Shown: piece after piece, positions 1 to 8,760 of the stretch | Layout of the letters: every line of letters starts with the position of its first letter | How positions within the stretch are numbered: position 1 is the stretch's first letter | DNA from: Xanthomonas sp. 10-10 | Lineage (GTDB): Bacteria; Pseudomonadota; Gammaproteobacteria; Xanthomonadales; Xanthomonadaceae | Length of the DNA stretch: 64,000 nt | Assembly (NCBI RefSeq): GCF_040182365.1 | Contig: NZ_CP144460.1 | Span: forward strand, 3,038,001 to 3,102,000 | Direction of reading: 5' to 3' | Notes under the pieces: generated by a model | What the model saw: the letters and a program-made list of their open reading frames with translations, nothing else | Database searches by the model: none | Told to the model about the DNA's origin: nothing | Translations under genes and position numbers: made by a program

Positions 1-118
1 CGCCGGTCGGCGCGGAGGTGGCCGCCACCGCCGTTTCCGTTGCCGGCGGCGCCGGCTTGCAGGCAGTGAACAAGGCGGCGGCCAGCAGGCCGATGGCGAC
101 AGGACGCAGGTGGTTCAT
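1..118 (-). CDS. Lipoprotein N-terminus (partial, runs off window)
   Basis: Only the first 39 codons are inside the window; the gene continues past base 1. The start is ATG at 118, with a GGAG-type ribosome binding site about nine bases upstream. The translation begins MNHLRPVAIG, then a short hydrophobic stretch and the lipobox LFTAC, so this is a lipid-modified, membrane-anchored protein. After the Cys comes a Pro/Ala/Thr-rich linker typical of lipoproteins. It lies downstream of the hydroxyproline operon in the same orientation, but a 116-bp gap with a palindromic repeat separates them. The function cannot be told from this fragment. Confidence 0.7.
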   Translation of the reverse strand, partial: MNHLRPVAIGLLAAALFTACKPAPPATETAVAATSAPTG

Positions 119-146
119 GCAGTTGCTCCAAGATGCAATGGCGGCC

Positions 147-212
147 GTAGGAGCGCGCTGGCGCGCGAGAGGCGTTATCGATAAAGCCCGTCGCGCCCGG
201 GTGCGCTCCTAC
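147..212. repeat. GTAG-headed palindromic (REP-like) element
   Basis: The element begins GTAGGAGCGC and ends with the exact reverse complement GCGCTCCTAC, giving 10-bp perfect arms around a G+C-rich interior. The same head and tail recur at 23922-24287 (four copies) and 59582-59638. The GTAG head resembles the REP families of Stenotrophomonas and Xanthomonas. It sits between the partial lipoprotein gene and the stop of the peptidase gene, where it could act as an mRNA 3' end stabiliser or weak terminator. Confidence 0.75.
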
Positions 213-234
213 GGGTGCGTGGGGCCATACAGGT

Positions 235-1434
235 TCACGCAAACGGTTGATCGATCGCCGGCGACGGTGGCGTAAACCACTGCGCGCCGGCATCGGTGAC
301 ATGAAAGTGGTCTTCCAGGCGCACGCCGAACTCGCCGGGCACCACGATCATCGGCTCGTTGCTGGCGCACATGCCCGGCCGCAGCGGCTGCGCATTGCCG
401 CGCACCAGGTACGGCGCTTCATGGATCGCCAGGCCGCAGCCATGGCCGGTGCGATGCGGCAGGCCGGGCAAACGATAATCGGGGCCGAGCCCGGCCGCCT
501 CCAGCACCGTGCGCGCGGCCTGGTCCACTGCCTCGCAGGCCAGGCCTGGGCGGATCGCCGCAAACGCCGCCGCCTGCGCGGCCTGCTCCAGGTCCCAGAT
601 GCGCCGTTGCGCGTCGTTGGGCGTGCCGTAGCTCCAGGTGCGGGTGATATCGGAGTGGTAGCCCTGCACGGTGCAGCCGGTGTCGATCAGCACCAGCTCG
701 CCTTCGCGCAGATGCTGCACGCCGGGGATGCCGTGCGGGAAGGCGGTGGCATGGCCGAACTGCACGATGCAGAAGGTCGAGCCGTTGTCCGCGCCCAGCG
801 CGCGATGCGCCTGATCGATGAAGCGCACCAGCTGATCGGTGCCGATCCCCTCGTGCGCGATGCCGGCGGCCAGCCGCTGCACCAGCAAGGTCATGTCGCA
901 GGCCTGCTGCATCAGCGCCAGTTCGGCCGGCGACTTGCACATGCGGCAGCCGTCGATGATGGCGCCGGCATCGCGGATGGCCGTGCCCAGATGCGCACGC
1001 AAACCGGTATGCACGGCGAAGGCGATGCCCGGGTCCAGCGCCAGTGCGTGCGCATGGCGATCGTCCATCGCCTGCACCACCAGCGCGTAGGGGTCTTCGT
1101 GTTCTTCCCACAGGTATTTGGCCACCGGAACCTGCAGCACCGCGTCCAGCGAGCCTTCCTCGAATGCCGGGCAGAGCAGCACCGGGTCGCCCTGCAGGGT
1201 CAGCAACGCGGCGACCAGCCGCTCGCTGGCGCCCCATGGCACGCCGGTGAAATACCGTAATGAGGTGCCGGCGCCGATCAACAACGCATCCACGCCGTGC
1301 GCGCGCATCAGCGCACGTGCGCGTTCGATGCGCTGCGCGTACTCGGCCGCAGCGATCGGCGCGGCGCGCTGCGCCCACGGCACCAGTTGCGCATGCGCCT
1401 GTTCCAGCGACAGGCCACCGATCTGCGCGCTCAT
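235..1434 (-). CDS. M24 family Xaa-Pro dipeptidase/aminopeptidase
   Basis: A 399-residue metallopeptidase of the M24 (creatinase/prolidase) family, expected to cleave peptides before or at proline or hydroxyproline. The N-terminal half is the creatinase-like domain. The C-terminal pita-bread domain carries the five dinuclear-metal ligands: D251 (in LIDTGC), D262 (HSDITRT), H331 (TGHGCGLAIHE), E360 (SNEP) and E374 (RLED). The start ATG at 1434 overlaps the upstream dehydrogenase stop as ATGA, which shows translational coupling and rules out the longer in-frame reading to 1731. No signal peptide is seen, so it is cytoplasmic. As the last gene of the hydroxyproline operon, it probably releases Pro or Hyp from imported peptides. 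Confidence 0.9.
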   Translation of the reverse strand: MSAQIGGLSLEQAHAQLVPWAQRAAPIAAAEYAQRIERARALMRAHGVDALLIGAGTSLRYFTGVPWGASERLVAALLTLQGDPVLLCPAFEEGSLDAVLQVPVAKYLWEEHEDPYALVVQAMDDRHAHALALDPGIAFAVHTGLRAHLGTAIRDAGAIIDGCRMCKSPAELALMQQACDMTLLVQRLAAGIAHEGIGTDQLVRFIDQAHRALGADNGSTFCIVQFGHATAFPHGIPGVQHLREGELVLIDTGCTVQGYHSDITRTWSYGTPNDAQRRIWDLEQAAQAAAFAAIRPGLACEAVDQAARTVLEAAGLGPDYRLPGLPHRTGHGCGLAIHEAPYLVRGNAQPLRPGMCASNEPMIVVPGEFGVRLEDHFHVTDAGAQWFTPPSPAIDQPFA

Positions 1435-3026
1435 GTGCCCGCTCCAAGATCGGCCGTGCTCCACTGCCCATCGACCAGCCGCGCGACGCCGCCCGGATTG
1501 CGCTGGCGCAGTTCCGGCGGCAGCAAGGCATCGGGCACGGCGTCGTAGCTGTGCAAGGCGGCAAAGCGGCGGATCGCGCCCGGCATGCCCACTGCGGTGA
1601 ATCCCGGATGCCCGGTGCTCGGGAACGGGCCACCGTGGTTTTGCGCCGCGCTCACCGCCACGCCGGTCGGCATCTTGCTGTTGATCAACCGCCCCACCCG
1701 CGCACGCAGCGCGGGGGCGATGGCCTGCCATGCCGCATCGTCGCTGCCGTCGACGGCGCGATACAGCGTGCCGGTCAGGTTGCCTTCGAATGCGGCGGCC
1801 AGCTGCGCCATCTGCGCGCCGTCCTGCGCACGCACCAGCAGGCTCACCGGGCCGAATGCCTCGGTCTGCAGCGCGTGTGGATTAGCCAGAAACGCCGGTG
1901 CCTCCACGCTCAGCAAGGTTGGCGCATAGCGGTAGCCGTCCTCGCCGGTGTGCCCCCCCGCCAGCACCGCCGCGCCGGCGGCGCGCAAGCTCGCCACGCC
2001 ACGTTGCACGCCATCCACCCCTGCGGCCGAGAACAGCACCATCGGCAGGGCCGCTTCGAAATGCGCCTTGGTGGCCGCGACGAATGCATCGCCCGCCGTT
2101 CCGTGCGGCACCACCACCACGCCGGGATTGGTGCAGAACTGGCCGCTGCCCAAGGTGCATGAGGCAAAAAATTCCTGCGCCAGGGCTTCGCCGCGCTCGG
2201 CCAGTGCGCCCGGCAACAGGAACACCGGGTTGACACTCGATAGCTCGGCATAGAACGGCACGCCAGCCGCATCGGCAGCAGCCTTCAACGCCAGGCCGCC
2301 CGCGCGGCTACCGGTAAACCCGATCGCGCCCAGGCGCGCATCGCCAGCCAGCCGAACGCCGACCGCGTTGTCGAAGTGATACAGCAACTGCACTGCCGCT
2401 GCCGGCAGGCCCGCCGCAAGCAAGGCTGTATGCGCAAGCTGCGCCATGCGCTGGCTGGTGGCCGGATGCAGCGGGTGCGCCTTGGCGATCACCGGGTTGC
2501 GCGCGGCAATGGCCGAGGCGAAATCGCTGCCGGCGATCGCATTGAACGCGAACGGGAAATTGTTGGGGCCAAACACCAGCACCGGTTTGCCCAGCGGCGC
2601 CAGATGCGAGCGCAGATCGGCGCCGCTGTCGATGATGGGGGTGGTCCAGCTGTAGCTGCGCACCGCGTTTGCGGCCTGGCGCAACTGGCCGCTGGTGCGC
2701 GGCAGCTCGTTGCCGCGCAGGCGCGTGGGCGCTGGCAATGCGGTTTCTGCATGCGCGAGTGCGACCAGGGTGTCGGCATCGGCATCCAGCGCATCGGCGT
2801 AAGCGTCCAGAAACGCGGCAATACGCTCGACCGGTGCGGCAGCCAGCTCGGCGGCGACCGCTTGCGCGGCGGTGAGCGCGGTTTCGATGTCCTCGGCACT
2901 GCTGACCGGAAACAGCGGCCCGATCGGCTCGCCCGTCGCCGGGTTGGCGGCGCGGAAACTGCCCGTCGCAGCATGGCTGGGCTGCCATTGGCCGGCCAGC
3001 AGAATGGGTTGGATCGTCTCGTTCAT
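1431..3026 (-). CDS. Alpha-ketoglutarate semialdehyde (2,5-dioxovalerate) dehydrogenase
   Basis: A 531-residue NAD(P)-dependent aldehyde dehydrogenase that should oxidise 2,5-dioxopentanoate to 2-oxoglutarate, the last step of hydroxyproline breakdown. The fold signatures are VFGPNNFPFAF near residue 151, the GFTGS nucleotide loop near 236, general-base E261 (FYAELSSVNPVF) and nucleophile C298 (GSGQFCTNPG). The GQFCT form is typical of the KGSADH subfamily. The start ATG at 3026 has a GAAGGTG ribosome binding site. A 190-bp gap separates it from the upstream deaminase gene, the only real gap in this operon, so an internal promoter is possible. It overlaps the peptidase gene by four bases. Confidence 0.9.
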   Translation of the reverse strand: MNETIQPILLAGQWQPSHAATGSFRAANPATGEPIGPLFPVSSAEDIETALTAAQAVAAELAAAPVERIAAFLDAYADALDADADTLVALAHAETALPAPTRLRGNELPRTSGQLRQAANAVRSYSWTTPIIDSGADLRSHLAPLGKPVLVFGPNNFPFAFNAIAGSDFASAIAARNPVIAKAHPLHPATSQRMAQLAHTALLAAGLPAAAVQLLYHFDNAVGVRLAGDARLGAIGFTGSRAGGLALKAAADAAGVPFYAELSSVNPVFLLPGALAERGEALAQEFFASCTLGSGQFCTNPGVVVVPHGTAGDAFVAATKAHFEAALPMVLFSAAGVDGVQRGVASLRAAGAAVLAGGHTGEDGYRYAPTLLSVEAPAFLANPHALQTEAFGPVSLLVRAQDGAQMAQLAAAFEGNLTGTLYRAVDGSDDAAWQAIAPALRARVGRLINSKMPTGVAVSAAQNHGGPFPSTGHPGFTAVGMPGAIRRFAALHSYDAVPDALLPPELRQRNPGGVARLVDGQWSTADLGAGT

Positions 3027-3216
3027 TGCGGCACCTTCATTGCATGGAATCGGCCTGCGCGCAGCATGCGACAGCGGCCGACCAAGGGGCCGATGCGGAT
3101 GCCGCAGCAAACGCGACATCCGCATCGATCAGCGCACGTCGCTGCGCACACGGCGACGTGGTTGCGCGACACGCTGACAGATCGGCGTGTCGCGCAGCGT
3201 CATGGTGCCTGCGTGA

Positions 3217-4125
3217 TCAGGACAACGTAGGCGCGGTGGCGATCGCATGGTCGATCACCTTGAGCGCAGCCTCGCGCTCGGCGCCGGCCACCACCAGCCG
3301 CGGTGCGCGCACATGCTCGCTCCCCAGGCCGACCTTTGCCTGCACCAGTTTGATCAGCTGCACGAAGGTGGGCACGGTATCCAGGCGCAGCAGCGGCAGG
3401 AACCAGTTGTACAACTCCTTGGCGGCCGGGTAACCGCCATCGCGTGCCAGCTCGAACAGCCGTACCGATTCAGCGGGATAGGCGTTGACCAGGCCGGCGA
3501 TCCAGCCCTTGGCGCCCATGCTCAGGCCTTCGACGATGGCATCGTCCATGCCGACCAGCAGCGCCAGCCGATCGCCCAGCAATTCCTGCAACGCCGCGAA
3601 ACGGCGCACATCGCCTGAAGATTCCTTTACCGCCTGCAGGTTGGGGAATTCGGCCGCCAGCTCGGCGATCTGCGCCGGGCCGAAATCGGTCTTGTAGGCG
3701 ACCGGGTTGTTGTACAGGATCACCGGCAGATCGGTCGCGCCGATCACCGCGCGCACGTGCGCGCCCATCTCGCGCCAGTCGGTGGAGTAGACGTAGGGCG
3801 GCAGCACCATCAAGCCGCCGCATCCGATCTCCTTGGCGGCCTTGGCCAGCGCCACCGCTTCGCCGGTCGCCAGGCTGGCGATGCCCGGCACCACCGGCAC
3901 GCGGCCGTTCAAGGCAGCGACCAGGGTGCGCAGGATCGCCAGCTTGTCGTCCACGCTCAGGGTGGCCGCTTCGCCCAACGAGCCCAACGGCACGATCGCG
4001 GTGCAGCCGGCATCCACCAGCTGGTTGGCGTGCTTGCCGAGGAAGTCGTGATCGATCTCACCGGAGGCGGTGAACGGGGTGGTGATGGCCGGCAACACGC
4101 CGTGCCAGAACGTAGCGATGCTCAT
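3217..4125 (-). CDS. Pyrroline-4-hydroxy-2-carboxylate deaminase (DHDPS family)
   Basis: A 302-residue class I aldolase of the dihydrodipicolinate synthase family. The family hallmarks are GSLGEAATL near residue 48, Y138 in PVILYNNP and the Schiff-base lysine K167 in AVKESSGD. In the hydroxyproline pathway the family member deaminates 1-pyrroline-4-hydroxy-2-carboxylate to 2,5-dioxopentanoate. The function is assigned mainly from context: it lies between the hydroxyproline dehydrogenase and the semialdehyde dehydrogenase genes. A biosynthetic dapA is less likely here. The start at 4125 overlaps the upstream oxidoreductase stop as ATGA. Confidence 0.85.
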   Translation of the reverse strand: MSIATFWHGVLPAITTPFTASGEIDHDFLGKHANQLVDAGCTAIVPLGSLGEAATLSVDDKLAILRTLVAALNGRVPVVPGIASLATGEAVALAKAAKEIGCGGLMVLPPYVYSTDWREMGAHVRAVIGATDLPVILYNNPVAYKTDFGPAQIAELAAEFPNLQAVKESSGDVRRFAALQELLGDRLALLVGMDDAIVEGLSMGAKGWIAGLVNAYPAESVRLFELARDGGYPAAKELYNWFLPLLRLDTVPTFVQLIKLVQAKVGLGSEHVRAPRLVVAGAEREAALKVIDHAIATAPTLS

Positions 4126-5435
4126 GGATGATTCCCTTGCGAGTCGGAAGTGAACGAGTCGGCCAGCGCCGCGAGGCGGACCGGGAACAACGGCGGCCGG
4201 CGGCCGGCGTCGGTGGAAAGATCGGGCGGGCAACGGCCGAGTTCGGCCAGTGCGCTGCCGCAGATGCGGCCCTGACAGGCGCCCATGCCGCAGCGCGAGG
4301 CCAGCTTGGCATCGCGAGCATCGTCGAACGCGTCCAGCGCGCCCAGCGGCACGTCTTCGCAGCGGCAGACCAGCGTGTCCGGTTGCGCCAGCGCGCGGAT
4401 GCGTGGATGCAGCGCGAACTGCTGTTGCAGCAGCTGCGCAAACGCGCGAACGGCGCGCCGACGCGGCTGCAGCCGCAGTGCATGATCGGGTGCGCCGGCG
4501 GCCATGTGCCCGGCCATCGCACCTTCGACCAGCGCGCAATCGCGCCCGCCGATGCCGCAGGCTTCGCCGGCTGCGAAGATCTGCACGACACTGGTGCGCA
4601 GCAACGCATCGACCTGCACCTGCTGATGCGCACCGCACGGCTCCAACTGGCAACCCAGCAACTGCGCCAGTTCGACATTCGGCACCAGCCCGTACCCCAC
4701 GGCGAGCTGATCGCAGGCCACGCGGGTACGCCCGGCAGGGCCGTCGATCTCGACCTCGCGCAGCTGCGTATCGCCATAGGCGGCCACCACCACGCTGCCG
4801 GCGCGATAGGCAACGCGATGCAATTGCAGCCGCAGCGCCACCGCCTGCGCAGCCTTGCCTGGCCAGCGCCACAACTGCGCAGCGAAGGTACGCAACGCTG
4901 CAGCGCCGGTCTGCTCGTGGATGCCGAGCACCTGCGCGCCATGTCGCTGCAAGGTGGCCGCACTGGCCAGCAGCAACGGCCCGCTGCCGGCCACCAGCAC
5001 CCGCTTGCCGCGCAATGGCCAGCCTTGTTTGGCCAGCGCCTGCGCCGCGCCTGCGCCGGTAACGCCGGGCAAGGTCCAGCCCGGAAACGGCAACAGCAAT
5101 TCGCGTGCGCCGGTGGCCAGCACCAGCGCGGCATAATGCAGTTGCAGCGCGCCATCCGGGCCATCGGCCAAGAGCCAGCCTGGCTGGGCAAGCAGGATCT
5201 GCGTGCGGGTCAGCAGGCTGATTGCGGCATTGCCCTGCACCTGCCGCAGCAGCGCACGCGCATCGGCCGGCGCACCGTGGTGCACGTCGCTGCGCCATAC
5301 CTGCCCGCCCGCGCGCGGCTGCATGTCCACCACGCCCACGCGCGCGCCATGGCCGGCGGCGGCCTGCGCCGCCGCCAGACCGGCCGGTCCGGCGCCGATC
5401 ACCAGCACATCGAAATGCAGCACGCGCTCAGCCAT
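4122..5435 (-). CDS. D-hydroxyproline dehydrogenase, FAD/NAD(P)-binding subunit with [2Fe-2S] tail
   Basis: A 437-residue flavoprotein resembling the HcnB/OoxA alpha subunit of heteromeric amino-acid dehydrogenases. The N-terminal FAD Rossmann motif is VIGAGPAGLAAA (G14, G16, G19), and a second nucleotide-binding motif, VLVAGSGPLLLA, lies near the middle. The C-terminal BFD-like domain has C357, C359, C382 and C387, suited to a [2Fe-2S] cluster. With the next two genes it forms a three-subunit dye-linked dehydrogenase that oxidises cis-4-hydroxy-D-proline and passes electrons to the membrane chain. The start ATG at 5435 overlaps the end of the small ferredoxin-like subunit by eight bases. The substrate is inferred from the operon. 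Confidence 0.85.
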   Translation of the reverse strand: MAERVLHFDVLVIGAGPAGLAAAQAAAGHGARVGVVDMQPRAGGQVWRSDVHHGAPADARALLRQVQGNAAISLLTRTQILLAQPGWLLADGPDGALQLHYAALVLATGARELLLPFPGWTLPGVTGAGAAQALAKQGWPLRGKRVLVAGSGPLLLASAATLQRHGAQVLGIHEQTGAAALRTFAAQLWRWPGKAAQAVALRLQLHRVAYRAGSVVVAAYGDTQLREVEIDGPAGRTRVACDQLAVGYGLVPNVELAQLLGCQLEPCGAHQQVQVDALLRTSVVQIFAAGEACGIGGRDCALVEGAMAGHMAAGAPDHALRLQPRRRAVRAFAQLLQQQFALHPRIRALAQPDTLVCRCEDVPLGALDAFDDARDAKLASRCGMGACQGRICGSALAELGRCPPDLSTDAGRRPPLFPVRLAALADSFTSDSQGNHP

Positions 5436-5673
5436 CGGTACGCACCTGCATGCCCTCGTGCACATCCACCAGGCATGCGCGTTGCTGCGCAACGCCGTCG
5501 ATGCGGACGCGGCATTCGAAGCACACGCCCATGCCGCATAACGGTGCCCGCGGCTGACCGCTGCTGGACTGGCGAAACTGCAGCGTCGCCTGCGCCAACG
5601 CGGCTGCCACGCTGGCGCCGGCGGGCACGTCCACCGGCTGCGCATCCACGTACAGGCGGACCATGGCGCTCAT
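5428..5673 (-). CDS. D-hydroxyproline dehydrogenase, small [2Fe-2S] subunit
   Basis: An 81-residue ferredoxin-like protein (HcnA/OoxG type). The cluster ligands are C46, C51, C54 and C67, spaced C-x4-C-x2-C-x12-C, within LCGMGVCFECRVRIDG. It has no other domain, so it works as the electron-transfer subunit between the two flavoprotein subunits on either side. It overlaps both neighbours by a few bases, consistent with stoichiometric production. An internal Met (MVRLYVD, base 5664) is an alternative start. Confidence 0.88.
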   Translation of the reverse strand: MSAMVRLYVDAQPVDVPAGASVAAALAQATLQFRQSSSGQPRAPLCGMGVCFECRVRIDGVAQQRACLVDVHEGMQVRTDG

Positions 5674-6896
5674 GCCACGGCCCCCTGCACGGCGCGCGCC
5701 GGGGCATACGGCGCCGGGTCGATGGCCGGCGTGCGCCCGAGCAGGCTATCCACGATCACCCGTGCGCTCCCCAGCGCCGTGGTGACCCCCAGCCCTTCAT
5801 GCCCCGCTGCCACCCACACATCGGCCCGGCCGGGCACCGCCCCGAGATACGGGCGCCCGTCCGGGGTGGCCGGACGCAGACCCGTCCACACCCGGATCGC
5901 CTGCAGCTCGCGCAACACCGGCAGATACGCAAATGCCCGCTGCAGCATCCGCTGCAGCACCGGCATCGACAGCGCGCGATCGTGTTCGCCGAACTGGCGC
6001 GAGGAGCCGATCAGGATCTGCCCGGTCGGCCGCGGCTGCACATTGAAGGCCACGCTGGTGGTGTCGGCCCCATGCGCCGAATCGGCATAGCCCAGCTCCA
6101 GCAATTGATGCCGGATCAAACCGGGATGCCGGTCGGTGATGACCAGATGGCCCTTGCGCGGGCGCAACGCCAGCTCGGGCAGCAACCCCGGCAAGGCGAC
6201 ACCGCTGGCGACCAGCACCGGCCCGGACAGCAGCTGGCCATCGTCCAGGCACACGCCCCGGGTTTGCAGTTGCGTCACCCGACGGCCGGCAAACAGCTGC
6301 GCACCGGCCTTGCAGGCCAGGCCCACCAGGTGGCGCGCCACCCGCGGCGGATACACCACCGCCTCGTTGGGCACCCGCATGCCGCCGGCCAGCCCGGCCA
6401 CCAGCTGCGGCTCCAGGGCATACAACTGCTGCGCATCGATGGCTTCTGCGTGCAGGTCGGCCGCCGCCAGCCGCGCGATCTTGGCCGGCACCGCCGCCAG
6501 TTCGCGCGCATCGCGCGCCACCCACAGCGTGCCGCAGCGACTGAATTCGGCCTCGCTCAACTGCGCGAAGCGCTCCCACAAGCGCAGCGAATACGCCGAT
6601 AGCGCCAGCTCGGCCGGATCGTCGTCCATCGCCACCAGATGCCCCATCGCCGCGGCGGTCGAACCGCCGCCGATCGGTCCCGGCTCGACGATCGCCACAC
6701 GCAGGCCCTCGCCTGCCGCGGCTTCGGCACAGGCAGCGCCGACGATGCCGGCACCGATCACGATCAGGTCGTAGCTGCGTCGCGTGGAGGCGGCAGATGG
6801 CTTGCAACCCGCACCGGCAGCGCGATGCGGTGCAGCCGCCGCCGAACCGTTCGACGGCGCAGCCAACGCATCCGGCGCGGGCGGCGACGCCTGCAT
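5670..6896 (-). CDS. D-hydroxyproline dehydrogenase, DadA-like FAD subunit
   Basis: A 408-residue D-amino-acid oxidase/DadA-type FAD protein (HcnC/OoxB-like), the expected catalytic subunit. The FAD motif YDLIVIGAGIVGAACAEAA begins at about residue 42 (G48, G50, G53), and the family's C-terminal segment GLRPATPDGRPYLGAVPG is present. The first 40 residues are an Ala/Pro/Ser-rich extension that is unusual for this family. No internal Met offers a shorter start, but an alternative codon cannot be excluded. The start ATG at 6896 shares its A with the stop of the epimerase gene (TGATG), so translation is coupled. Confidence 0.85.
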   Translation of the reverse strand: MQASPPAPDALAAPSNGSAAAAPHRAAGAGCKPSAASTRRSYDLIVIGAGIVGAACAEAAAGEGLRVAIVEPGPIGGGSTAAAMGHLVAMDDDPAELALSAYSLRLWERFAQLSEAEFSRCGTLWVARDARELAAVPAKIARLAAADLHAEAIDAQQLYALEPQLVAGLAGGMRVPNEAVVYPPRVARHLVGLACKAGAQLFAGRRVTQLQTRGVCLDDGQLLSGPVLVASGVALPGLLPELALRPRKGHLVITDRHPGLIRHQLLELGYADSAHGADTTSVAFNVQPRPTGQILIGSSRQFGEHDRALSMPVLQRMLQRAFAYLPVLRELQAIRVWTGLRPATPDGRPYLGAVPGRADVWVAAGHEGLGVTTALGSARVIVDSLLGRTPAIDPAPYAPARAVQGAVA

Positions 6897-7834
6897 CAGG
6901 CCACGATGCCCCAGGCGAACGGATCGGCCGGATCGACGATCAGCTGCGAGCGCGCGGTGATGTACGCCTGCCCGCTGATGCGTGGCGCGATGCCGCGGCC
7001 GCTCAGGCGATAGCTACCCTCGAACGCGCTGCCCAGAATGCCTTGCTGCACCCAGCGCTCGCCTTCGCCCAGCTTGCCGTCTGCGGCCAGGCAGGCCAGC
7101 TTGGCGCTGGTGCCGGTGCCGCAGGGCGAACGGTCGTACGCCAGCCCGGGGCATAGCACGAAGTTGCGCGCCACGCCGCTGCCGTCCGGGGCGGCGCCAT
7201 TGACTTCGATATGGTCGATTTCGCCACCCGCCTCACCCGTGATCCCGGCCGCTTCCAGCGCCAGCCGGATCGCTTCGGTATAGGCGGTGAGCTCGCGCTG
7301 ATGCGCCAGGTCGAGCGCACACGGCGCCTGCTCGGTGATGAAGAACCAGTTGCCGCCCCAGGCCACATCGCCGCGCACCCGGCCGTGGCCGGGCACGTCC
7401 ACTTCCACACCGGCGGCCGCGCGGTAACTCTCGACGTTGTCCACCGACACCGTGCCATCGTCGGCCAGTTCCACCCCAACGGTGCCCACCGGGGTTTCGA
7501 TACGGTGCTGGCCCGGCGCGATGCGCCCCAGTTCGGCCAGCGTGCGCACCACCCCGATGGTGCCGTGGCCGCACATGCCCAGGTAGCCGACGTTGTTGAA
7601 GAAGATCACCCCGGTGCAGGCGGCAGGGTCGCGCGCCGGCAACAGCAAGGCGCCGACCATGGTGTCCGAGCCGCGCGGCTCGCAGGCGACCGCGCTGCGC
7701 CAGTGGTCGAAGTCCTGGCGGAAGCGTTCGCGGCAATGCGCCAGGTCGCCATCGCCCAGATCGGGGAAGCCGGCCAGGACCACGCGGGTGGGTTCGCCGG
7801 CCGTATGGGAGTCGATGACGTCGATGGTGTGCAT
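6896..7834 (-). CDS. lhpA: 4-hydroxyproline 2-epimerase (proline racemase superfamily)
   Basis: A 312-residue cofactor-independent enzyme that interconverts trans-4-hydroxy-L-proline and cis-4-hydroxy-D-proline, the first step of the pathway. Both catalytic cysteines are present: C88 in YLGMCGHGTIG and C238 in DRSPCGTGTSAKL. In this superfamily two Cys indicate a racemase or epimerase; dehydratases have Thr at the second position in place of the first Cys pair. It is the first gene of the minus-strand operon, and its start faces the divergent AraC-type regulator across a 160-bp gap that must hold both promoters. The substrate is supported by the downstream genes. Confidence 0.93.
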   Translation of the reverse strand: MHTIDVIDSHTAGEPTRVVLAGFPDLGDGDLAHCRERFRQDFDHWRSAVACEPRGSDTMVGALLLPARDPAACTGVIFFNNVGYLGMCGHGTIGVVRTLAELGRIAPGQHRIETPVGTVGVELADDGTVSVDNVESYRAAAGVEVDVPGHGRVRGDVAWGGNWFFITEQAPCALDLAHQRELTAYTEAIRLALEAAGITGEAGGEIDHIEVNGAAPDGSGVARNFVLCPGLAYDRSPCGTGTSAKLACLAADGKLGEGERWVQQGILGSAFEGSYRLSGRGIAPRISGQAYITARSQLIVDPADPFAWGIVA

Positions 7835-7994
7835 GGCTCATGCTCCCATTGCCGGCCCGCGGACGACTAGCGTTCAATGCGAAGTGAAAATGCGGAAATC
7901 TGCACAATCGCCAACCCGCTTCACGGCCGCGCGTTTACGCTAGGATCAAGCCTGGGTTGCACCACCGTGCAGCCGTCAAATCGTGATCGCTACC

Positions 7995-8711
7995 ATGACC
8001 CTGATGGACCTCAACCTTCCCGCACTGGAAATGCAGACGCTGTTCGATGCACTGCCGGACGTGGTGTTCTTCATCAAGGACAGCGAGGGCCGCTACACCC
8101 ATTGCAACCTCACCCTGGTACGGCGGCTCGGGCGCAAGCTGCGCAGCGAGATCATCGGCCGCTCGCCGCTGGAAGTGTTTCCGTTGCCGCTGGGCGGCAG
8201 CTACATGATGCAGGACCGCCGCGTACTGCAGGGCGAGCTCATCGACAACCAGCTGGAGGTGCATCTGTATCCCAACCGCTTGCCGGGCTGGTGCCTGACC
8301 TTCAAACGCCCGCTGTGCGAGGCCAACGAGGTGATTGGTGTGGTGGGTATTTCGCGCGATCTGGGTCAGCCCGATAGCCGGCATTCGGCGTATGAGCGGC
8401 TGAGCCAGGTCATGGAACACATGCAGTCCAACTTCGGCGACAACCTGCGCGTGCAGGCGCTGGCCGATCTTGCCGGGCTCTCGGTCGCGCAGCTGGAGCG
8501 GCACTTCCGTCGCGTGTTCCAGGTCACCCCGCAGCAACTGCTGACCAAGCTGCGCATCGAGTCGGCCATGCGCCTGCTGTACGGCGACGACAGCATCGCC
8601 AGCATCGGCCAACGCTGCGGGTTCGCCGACCAGAGCGCGTTCGCCCGCCAGTTCAAGGCCACCGTCGGCATGACCCCGCGCGATTACCGTGCGCTCAAGG
8701 GTCAGCTGTGA
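7995..8711 (+). CDS. PAS-AraC family transcriptional regulator of the hydroxyproline operon
   Basis: A protein of about 238 residues with an N-terminal PAS-like sensor (LPDVVFFIKDSEGRYTHCN, roughly residues 19-120) and a C-terminal AraC-type double helix-turn-helix (LADLAGLSVAQLERHFRR, then IGQRCGFADQSAFARQF). The N-terminal sensor is unlike the cupin domain common in AraC proteins. It is transcribed divergently from the epimerase gene, so it probably activates that operon in response to hydroxyproline or an intermediate. Several starts are possible: GTG at 7983, ATG at 7995 and ATG at 8004. The reading from 7995 is chosen as the first ATG, but no strong ribosome binding site settles it. Confidence 0.85.
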   Translation: MTLMDLNLPALEMQTLFDALPDVVFFIKDSEGRYTHCNLTLVRRLGRKLRSEIIGRSPLEVFPLPLGGSYMMQDRRVLQGELIDNQLEVHLYPNRLPGWCLTFKRPLCEANEVIGVVGISRDLGQPDSRHSAYERLSQVMEHMQSNFGDNLRVQALADLAGLSVAQLERHFRRVFQVTPQQLLTKLRIESAMRLLYGDDSIASIGQRCGFADQSAFARQFKATVGMTPRDYRALKGQL

Positions 8712-8760
8712 AGAGCTGGTTGGACGCTGCAATCGGACGCTGACACATAGCTGGCACAAA

